DNA of 64,000 bases from JAEDHM01 sp964368645 (GTDB lineage: Bacteria > Bacillota > Clostridia > Christensenellales > CAG-1252). The stretch lies in contig CAYJBY010000005.1 of assembly GCA_964368645.1 (NCBI GenBank), positions 61,235 to 125,234 of the forward strand. Reading direction: 5' to 3'. A program made the translations under genes and the position numbers. Under the pieces are notes generated by a model. That model made no database searches. It worked only from the letters and a program-made list of their open reading frames with translations, and was not told where the DNA came from. This document shows positions 59,226 to 64,000 of the stretch, in pieces (the first letter of the stretch is position 1; every line of letters begins with the position of its first letter).

Positions 59226-60248
59226 ATGAAAAAAGTTTTAGCAACCATAACGGTATTGGTAGTAGCGGCTATAACCGCAGTAGCGGCGGTGGGCTGCGGC
59301 AACAAGGACGAGGTTTTCAAAAGAGTGGAAAGCGGAAGCCGTCCCGAGGGTGACGCGATAGTTTTAAGCGCAGATAGGGTTAGCGATTCCGCCAACCTGA
59401 GCGATTACGTAACTTACGGCAGCAACGGCAAAATAGCTTCCATCAAACTGCCTACCGAGAACAACGCGCAGGGTATGAAGATGGTCGCGCTTGCCTTATA
59501 CCGCAACGGCAATCAGCTTGACAAGGAAGTTCCTTGCAGACGAGGCATCAGCTATTGTCCCACCAGTACCAAGACTATGGGAATGACCGTTTACGTGGAT
59601 ACTATGGTCTATACTGTCAAAAACGGAACGGAGTGGATTATGAACCAGTACCAGATACCCCGTATCGAAAGCGATTTGGTGAAAAAGATACTTGCCAGTT
59701 TCGGTGCGAAGGCAACGGGAATGAGGTCGTATTATAATCTTACGATGGATAAGAAGGCTATGCAGACCGTTGACAACGCCTCCTTTGACGATAACCAAAT
59801 ACCTTACAGCGACTGGAACGGCGCATCAACTAATTACGTTGATCAGATACCCATATTCAACGTAGCGCAGGAAAAGGAAGAGACGATGACCGATATAGTC
59901 ATCAACGAGAATACAATCAAGTCGGCGAAGGTATCCTACAATAACGAAAAAGGCATTTTCAACGCGGAAATAGTTTTGGATGCAGGCAATCCCGAGACTT
60001 CCTCTCTTACGATTGACAGTCTTCGCGCAGGTGCAGGCGATGACGCTTATTACACCTCTATTGTTGAAACTATCGAATTTTGGGATAACGGCTACTACAA
60101 GTATTTCCTAAGCACGGACTGCTGGGCAACTAAGACTATACAGGCGATACTTCCTTACGAAACCACTTTCAGCTATGCGGCTGCCGACTGTGTAATCGCC
60201 GATTACGATGAAACGGTAGAATTCAAGGCGATTTTGGGACAAAACTAA
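59226..60248 (+). CDS. Lipoprotein encoded downstream of the two giant genes
   Basis: The 340-residue protein begins MKKVLATITVLVVAAITAVA and ends its signal with the lipobox AVGC, so Cys24 should be lipid-modified and the protein held on the outer face of the membrane. The ATG follows AGAGGAG by 5 bases. The gene lies only 60 bp after the giant GLUG gene, with a hairpin but no terminator between them, so co-transcription is likely. The mature part mixes beta-type segments with Tyr-rich stretches. It contains two cysteines in VPCRRGISYCP and two near the C-terminus. I recognise no family. By position it could be an assembly or accessory factor of the giant surface proteins; that is inference. 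Confidence 0.88.
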   Translation: MKKVLATITVLVVAAITAVAAVGCGNKDEVFKRVESGSRPEGDAIVLSADRVSDSANLSDYVTYGSNGKIASIKLPTENNAQGMKMVALALYRNGNQLDKEVPCRRGISYCPTSTKTMGMTVYVDTMVYTVKNGTEWIMNQYQIPRIESDLVKKILASFGAKATGMRSYYNLTMDKKAMQTVDNASFDDNQIPYSDWNGASTNYVDQIPIFNVAQEKEETMTDIVINENTIKSAKVSYNNEKGIFNAEIVLDAGNPETSSLTIDSLRAGAGDDAYYTSIVETIEFWDNGYYKYFLSTDCWATKTIQAILPYETTFSYAAADCVIADYDETVEFKAILGQN

Positions 60249-60263
60249 TACTAAATACGCATT

Positions 60264-60303
60264 TGCGCCCTTTTTGCGGAGTTTTTTCGCTTAATAGGGC
60301 GCA
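60264..60303 (+). terminator. Candidate terminator of the surface operon
   Basis: TGCGCCC (60264-60270) and GGGCGCA (60297-60303) can pair, enclosing a smaller GCGGA/TTCGC hairpin with an internal T run. The T run lies inside the loop rather than after the outer stem, so termination is plausible but not typical. Confidence 0.4.
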
Positions 60304-60349
60304 TTATTGTGTAAAAGCCTGACTAAAGGCACAAGCCCTTTGAGAACAG

Positions 60350-60461
60350 CGGTTAGCTATCGGTTAGCAGAGCGGTTATACGGCGGTTAGCGGTAGGATA
60401 ACGGTTAGAAAGTTTACGGTTAGCGGTAGGATAACGGTTATACGGCGGTGACAAACGGTGA
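60350..60461. repeat. CGGTTA-rich direct-repeat patch
   Basis: Within 112 bp, CGGTTA occurs at 60350, 60361, 60373, 60384, 60402, 60417 and 60435, CGGTGA at 60446 and 60456, and CGGTAG at 60391 and 60424. A longer unit containing GCGGTAGGATAACGGTTA is present twice, about 33 bp apart, and TTATACGGCGGT also occurs twice. All copies point the same way. The patch runs directly into the GTG start of the ATPase gene. It looks iteron-like, but no replication gene is nearby. Confidence 0.8.
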
Positions 60462-61183
60462 CAAGCGGAAAAAGATACGTTGACGAAATAGTATTAACGG
60501 AGGAGCCGACAGAGGATTATCTTTCGGAGCTTTCCGTTGTGAAGTATCTGGTGAAGCACAAAAGACTGCGGCTTTATTCTCCCGTAACCTTTTTCGTAGG
60601 GGAGAACGGCACAGGCAAGTCCACTCTGCTGGAGGCTATAGCCGTCAAATACGGCTTTAACGCGGAAGGCGGCACCAAGAATTTTAATTTCAGTACCTGC
60701 GATACCCATTCCTCCCTATGCGATAGCATATCTCTGGTAAAACGGGATTTTCCTCGGGACGGTTTTTTCCTCCGCGCCGAAAGTTTTTATAACGTGGCGA
60801 CAAAGGTGGACGACTACGGCGCGATAGATTCCTACGGGTACAAATCCCTTCACGCTCAATCCCACGGCGAAAGTTTTCTTGCGCTTTTCAAGAACAGATT
60901 TTCGGGCAACGGGTTATATATTCTGGACGAGCCTGAAGCCGCTTTGTCGCCGATGAGACAAATGTCGCTTTTGGTGATAATCGACGAGCTTGTCAAATGC
61001 AACTCGCAATTCATTATTTCCACCCATTCGCCGATATTGCTTGCTTATCCCAATGCAAAAATTTATCAGCTTACGGAAGACGGCATCGCGTTGACCGATT
61101 ATAAGCAAACGGAGCATTACGCGGTAACGAAAGCCTTTCTGGACGATCCGGAAGCTATGTGCCGCAGACTGCTTGACGACTAG
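60458..61183 (+). CDS. AAA-family ATPase, COG3910 type
   Basis: The 241-residue protein matches a small, ABC/SMC-like predicted ATPase family (COG3910) along its length. Walker A is GENGTGKST at residues 48-56. The family-typical GGTKNFNFSTCDTHSSL and FFLRAESFYNVAT follow. SHGESFLALF serves as signature motif, YILDEPEAALSP contains Walker B, and FIISTHSP holds the switch His. The cellular role of this family is not established to my knowledge. The start is a GTG at 60458, the only possible one because an in-frame stop lies at 60449. No ribosome binding site is visible, and the start sits inside the CGGTTA/CGGTGA repeat patch, which may have replaced the original leader. The gene has no obvious functional link to its neighbours. 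Confidence 0.9.
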   Translation: MTSGKRYVDEIVLTEEPTEDYLSELSVVKYLVKHKRLRLYSPVTFFVGENGTGKSTLLEAIAVKYGFNAEGGTKNFNFSTCDTHSSLCDSISLVKRDFPRDGFFLRAESFYNVATKVDDYGAIDSYGYKSLHAQSHGESFLALFKNRFSGNGLYILDEPEAALSPMRQMSLLVIIDELVKCNSQFIISTHSPILLAYPNAKIYQLTEDGIALTDYKQTEHYAVTKAFLDDPEAMCRRLLDD

Positions 61184-61363
61184 TGTAAAAGTACAATGGA
61201 ACAACAAAACTAATGGCTGCGGTTCTAAAGCAGTAAGGATTATCAGCGCAGAGGACTAACGACAGCTTAAACCGACAGTAGACAGAGCGGAAAAGACCGT
61301 AACAAAATGGGCGCGGCTTCATTATTCGGACGTAAAAACCGCGGCGATTATTAAGGAGAAAAA

Positions 61364-61852
61364 ATGCAAAACAAGGCACTGGTTGTAATCGATATTCAAA
61401 ACGATATTACTAAACACTATAAGGATATTATCGATAATATCAATAAGGCGGTTGCGTGGGCAGGCGATAACGGCTTGCACGTAGTGTATATTCGTCACGA
61501 GAATCTCACTGACGGCACCAGAACCTTCAAACCCAACACACACGGCGCGGAGCTTGCGTCCGATTTGCGAATTGTAACCGATAACGTGTTCACCAAGAGT
61601 AAGGGCAACGCGCTGACGGCGGAGGGTTTTTCCGCCTTTATCGAGAAAAACGGAATAGATACCTTTTACTTAACTGGCGCGGACGCAACGGCTTGCGTGA
61701 AAGCCACCTGCTACAATATGTGCAAGGCAGGCTATGACGTTACGGTTTTATCGGATTGCATTACCAGCTACGATTTGAACAAGATAGAGGAAATGCTCGC
61801 CTATTACCAAAGTAAGGGCGCGAAAATAGTCAAATTATGCGACCTAATCTAA
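61364..61852 (+). CDS. Isochorismatase-family cysteine hydrolase
   Basis: The 162-residue protein shows the catalytic triad expected for this family: Asp10 in VVIDIQND, a Lys in VFTKSKGNAL (Lys78 is the best candidate) and Cys111 in GADATACVKAT. Members hydrolyse amides such as nicotinamide or N-carbamoyl compounds, or vinyl ethers; the substrate cannot be told from sequence alone. Length is normal for short family members. The ATG follows AAGGAG. The 180 bp upstream of it (61184-61363) holds no further gene that I can support. A strong terminator follows 45 bp after the stop codon, so this is probably a single-gene unit or the last gene of one. Confidence 0.9.
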   Translation: MQNKALVVIDIQNDITKHYKDIIDNINKAVAWAGDNGLHVVYIRHENLTDGTRTFKPNTHGAELASDLRIVTDNVFTKSKGNALTAEGFSAFIEKNGIDTFYLTGADATACVKATCYNMCKAGYDVTVLSDCITSYDLNKIEEMLAYYQSKGAKIVKLCDLI

Positions 61853-61896
61853 TCGCGTACAGACGGCGAAATTCTCGGATTGAATCCTGATATGCA

Positions 61897-61930
61897 CCTC
61901 GACAGTACTTGACTGTCGGGGTGTTTTTTT
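61897..61930 (+). terminator. Rho-independent terminator after the isochorismatase gene
   Basis: CCTCGACAG (61897-61905) pairs with CTGTCGGGG (61913-61921) over 9 bp with one G-U, with a 7-nt loop, followed by TGTTTTTTT. Confidence 0.9.
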
Positions 61931-61940
61931 ACGCAAAGAC

Positions 61941-62092
61941 AGCACTTGTACTGGTAATGTTGCTAATGGCGCGCCTGAGGTGATGACGATTCAGAACGTG
62001 CACACGGACGAATCAGGCATCTTTATTAGCACCGACCGTTCTAGCTTAGACCTCATCGACGGAGTGCTTAATGTAAACGGTATAAAAAACAG
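61941..62092 (+). pseudogene. Possible 3'-truncated remnant of a secreted beta-repeat protein gene
   Basis: One frame reads without start codon or ribosome binding site through STCTGNVANG, VMTIQNVHTDESGIFIST and LIDGVLNVNGIKN, then enters the MITE-like element at 62093 and stops at 62157. The residue pattern (short beta strands, G/N turns) suits a beta-helical surface protein, and the composition is like the coding DNA to the left. It may be a gene fragment cut by the element, or a chance frame. Confidence 0.3.
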
Positions 62093-62310
62093 TTCTTGCA
62101 TTTTTATAATGAATCTATTACAAAAGTCCTACAAATTCATCAAAATTATGGCTGTTTAAGAACTAAATAAATCCTATATTATTTCGTATATTTTGTGAAA
62201 ATGTCAAAACAATACTACGGTATTCTAATGTTCAGAATTAAACGGAGTATCTACGCCATATCCAGAAACTGTAGTAATTTTGTAATAAATTAAACATAAA
62301 AATGCAAGAA
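62093..62310. mobile_element. MITE-like element, 218 bp, with ~41-bp terminal inverted repeats
   Basis: The ends are perfect 15-bp inverted repeats: TTCTTGCATTTTTAT at 62093-62107 and its complement ATAAAAATGCAAGAA at 62296-62310. Comparing further inward, 20 of the next 26 positions also match, so the inverted repeat covers about 41 bp with about 35 identities. The interior is AT-rich and has no gene. There is no clear target-site duplication. The right end lies 43 bp before the ATG of the epimerase gene, so the element may influence its expression. Confidence 0.65.
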
Positions 62311-62352
62311 AGAAATTCTAAAATAAGATTGAGAACAAAGGAGGCACGTTGT

Positions 62353-63732
62353 ATGAAAAAAACAGTTGCGCTGACAGGAGCCAGTGGGAATATGGGTGTG
62401 GAAATTCTCACTCAAATTATGGAATCTCCTTATCTTGAAAGACTGAAGATTATTCTTCTGGATAATAAACGGGAACGAAAGCTCGCAAGAAAATGGCACA
62501 AGCAATATGGCGATAGGATTGAAATTATATTCGGAAATATCGCGAATAGACAGGATTGTGACAAATTGGTTGCGGATACAGATTACGTTTTTAATACAGC
62601 AGGCGTAATACCACCTGTCAGTGACCACTTTCCAATAAAATCCAAGCTATGTAATCTTGTCGGTGCTATGAATATTGCAGACGCCGTTGCGGCAATCAAG
62701 GTTAACCAACCGAAGCTTGTACATACGTCAACGGTTGCGATATACGGAAATCGCAATTACCTTCACCCTTGGGGAAGAGTCGGAGACCCTCTTTTGCCCA
62801 GCGTGTATGATAGCTATGCGGCGCATAAGTTGCGCGGAGAGCGTTACGTTATTGACAGCGAGGTACAAAATTGGGCGGTTGTCCGTCAAACGGCAATGCT
62901 GCATATGAAAATGCTTACTAATAATATGAAAGACGGGCTTATGTTTCATACCTGCTACAACGTGCCTTTGGAGTGGGTAACGGCACGCGACAGCGGAAGG
63001 CTTTTCGTAAAAATATTCGAATGCGATTGTGATGGTAAAGCAAACGGTTTTTGGAAAAAGGTTTATAACATCGGAGGCGGAGCGGCAAACCGTATTACCG
63101 GTTATGAAACTTTCGATATGGGTTTCAAAATCATAGGCTGTTCAGCGGACCGCTTAATGCGACCTACTTGGAACTCTTTGAGAAATTTTCACGGAATGTG
63201 GTTTAGTGACGGCGAAGAGCTTGAGAAATTGTTTCATTATCAAACAGAAACCGTAGAGGATTATTGGCAGGAGATTTTGAAAAGACACCCGTATTACCGT
63301 GTTGCAAAAATACTTCCGCCATCACTTATATCGAAGCTGGCAATTCAGAGGTTACTGGGCGACGAGAACGCACCTCGAAAATGGGTTTCAACCGGTAATC
63401 TCGGCAAGGTAAGAGCTTATTTCGGAAGTATGGAAAATCTGGAATATATGCCGTCAAACTGGAATGCATATCCGCTTTTAGCCAAAGGACAAGTGGCAAA
63501 CGATGACATTGACTACGAGAATATGAAGGATATAACCAAAATCGAAGAAAACGGATACTTGCTTTCCCACGGATATGATGAGAGCAAACCCGATGCCGAG
63601 CTTGATATTCACGATATGCAGGATGCGGCGGCGTTTAGAGGTGGCAGGTGTCTTTCCGAACATATGAACAAAGGCGATCTTTATACAAAGTTACTTTGCC
63701 AAATAATAATCATCATACTTGATACCGATTAG
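62353..63732 (+). CDS. NAD-dependent epimerase/dehydratase family protein (atypical C-terminus)
   Basis: The ATG at 62353 follows AAAGGAGG by 8 bases; an earlier in-frame ATG at 62302 would lie inside the MITE-like element. The 459-residue protein has an N-terminal Rossmann fold with VALTGASGNMG (residues 4-14), the strand HTSTVAIYGN with the catalytic Ser/Thr, and the YAAHK (YxxxK) motif, as in extended short-chain dehydrogenases acting on nucleotide sugars or related substrates. A region of about 200 residues beyond the usual domain follows, then GDLYTKLLCQ and a run of isoleucines. In relatives I remember, the GDLYTKL motif leads into a short Cys/His-rich tail; here the frame ends in IIIIILDTD, suggesting 3' truncation or frameshift. 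The gene is AT-richer than those to its left, consistent with transfer. Confidence 0.82.
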   Translation: MKKTVALTGASGNMGVEILTQIMESPYLERLKIILLDNKRERKLARKWHKQYGDRIEIIFGNIANRQDCDKLVADTDYVFNTAGVIPPVSDHFPIKSKLCNLVGAMNIADAVAAIKVNQPKLVHTSTVAIYGNRNYLHPWGRVGDPLLPSVYDSYAAHKLRGERYVIDSEVQNWAVVRQTAMLHMKMLTNNMKDGLMFHTCYNVPLEWVTARDSGRLFVKIFECDCDGKANGFWKKVYNIGGGAANRITGYETFDMGFKIIGCSADRLMRPTWNSLRNFHGMWFSDGEELEKLFHYQTETVEDYWQEILKRHPYYRVAKILPPSLISKLAIQRLLGDENAPRKWVSTGNLGKVRAYFGSMENLEYMPSNWNAYPLLAKGQVANDDIDYENMKDITKIEENGYLLSHGYDESKPDAELDIHDMQDAAAFRGGRCLSEHMNKGDLYTKLLCQIIIIILDTD

Positions 63733-63778
63733 CTAACGACAAAGAAAAATATTGCATAGCGTTAAAGCAAAATTGACA

Positions 63779-63806
63779 TAAAAAGACCGAGCGAAATGCC
63801 CAGTCT
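63779..63806 (-). terminator. Minus-strand Rho-independent terminator
   Basis: Reading the minus strand, AGACTGGGC and GCTCGGTCT pair over 9 bp with two G-U pairs around ATTTC, followed by a short T run. It would end a transcript coming from the right. The flanking 63733-63945 shows no gene that I can support, only short frames of 20-40 codons. Confidence 0.5.
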
Positions 63807-63945
63807 ATCGGATAGATTTATTCAGTTTTCAGCGATAATTTTTTCAGTTGACTGCCGCAAGTCCTGTGCTACGATAAGCACCGTCGAAACGGCAAAAATA
63901 GGATAAAATCATTTAAGTTTAACCACGACGCCAAAGTAATCTCGG

Positions 63946-63987
63946 CTAAAAAATAATACGAACTCTTTATCAGGGTTCGTATTATTT
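63946..63987 (-). terminator. Strong terminator near the right edge
   Basis: AAATAATACGAAC (63951-63963) pairs perfectly over 13 bp with GTTCGTATTATTT (63975-63987) around an 11-nt loop. On the minus strand a run of six T follows. It probably ends a minus-strand gene lying beyond position 64000. Confidence 0.75.
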
Positions 63988-64000
63988 ACTCTTGGCGGAA

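Noticed and set aside
60350..60461. Plasmid-type replication origin with iterons
   Set aside because: There is no replication initiator gene, no AT-rich unwinding region and no other plasmid gene nearby.
63825..63935. Short frames of 20-40 codons between the two right-edge terminators
   Set aside because: No ribosome binding site and no recognisable product.

Overview
The window looks like a metagenome-assembled scaffold from a low-to-mid GC, spore-forming member of the Firmicutes (Clostridia-like). This rests on a SpoIIID homologue at 2597-2866, strong AGGAGG-type ribosome binding sites, TTGACA/TATAAT-type promoters and many lipoprotein signal peptides. A run of exactly 100 N at 1762-1861 marks a scaffold join of unknown true size. 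I cannot name genus or family from the sequence.

Left part (1-4261), ordinary chromosomal genes: a partial lipoprotein gene running off the left edge (minus strand), a degenerate ~17-bp repeat array, tRNA-Gln(CTG) with its own promoter and terminator, a small-multidrug-export-family membrane protein cut by the N gap, a TtcA-family tRNA thiolation enzyme, the sporulation regulator spoIIID (convergent, overlapping the TtcA gene by 20 nt), and a ROK-family sugar-kinase-like protein.

Centre (4457-60248, 87% of the window): one apparent operon for cell-surface proteins. A near-consensus promoter (4457-4485) and a leader hairpin precede a single 35.5-kb gene (4534-39990) for an 11,818-residue lipoprotein. 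It carries about 21 copies of a beta-rich module, seven clusters of a cysteine-rich repeat (about 25 units), and about 18 Ig-like units with a GN-x2-GGYQ signature. Next comes a 19-kb gene (40143-59165) for a 6,340-residue protein with an N-terminal signal peptide, about 15 GLUG-like modules, YDG/MBG-like domains and a C-terminal membrane anchor with an acidic cytoplasmic tail. Third is an ordinary-sized lipoprotein (59226-60248). Both gaps between these genes carry a perfect 9-bp hairpin with the same CGGCGGAG/CTCCGCCG core, suggesting a shared RNA element. I infer that the two giants and the lipoprotein form one surface structure, with one giant lipid-anchored at its N-terminus and the other membrane-anchored at its C-terminus. 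Their function is unknown.

Right part (60249-64000): a CGGTTA-rich repeat patch leading into a COG3910-type ATPase gene, an isochorismatase-family hydrolase with a strong terminator, a short gene remnant cut by a 218-bp MITE-like element with ~41-bp terminal inverted repeats, and an AT-richer NAD-dependent epimerase-family gene whose C-terminus looks truncated. Two minus-strand terminators close the window. The change in composition from about 62090 onward suggests acquired DNA.
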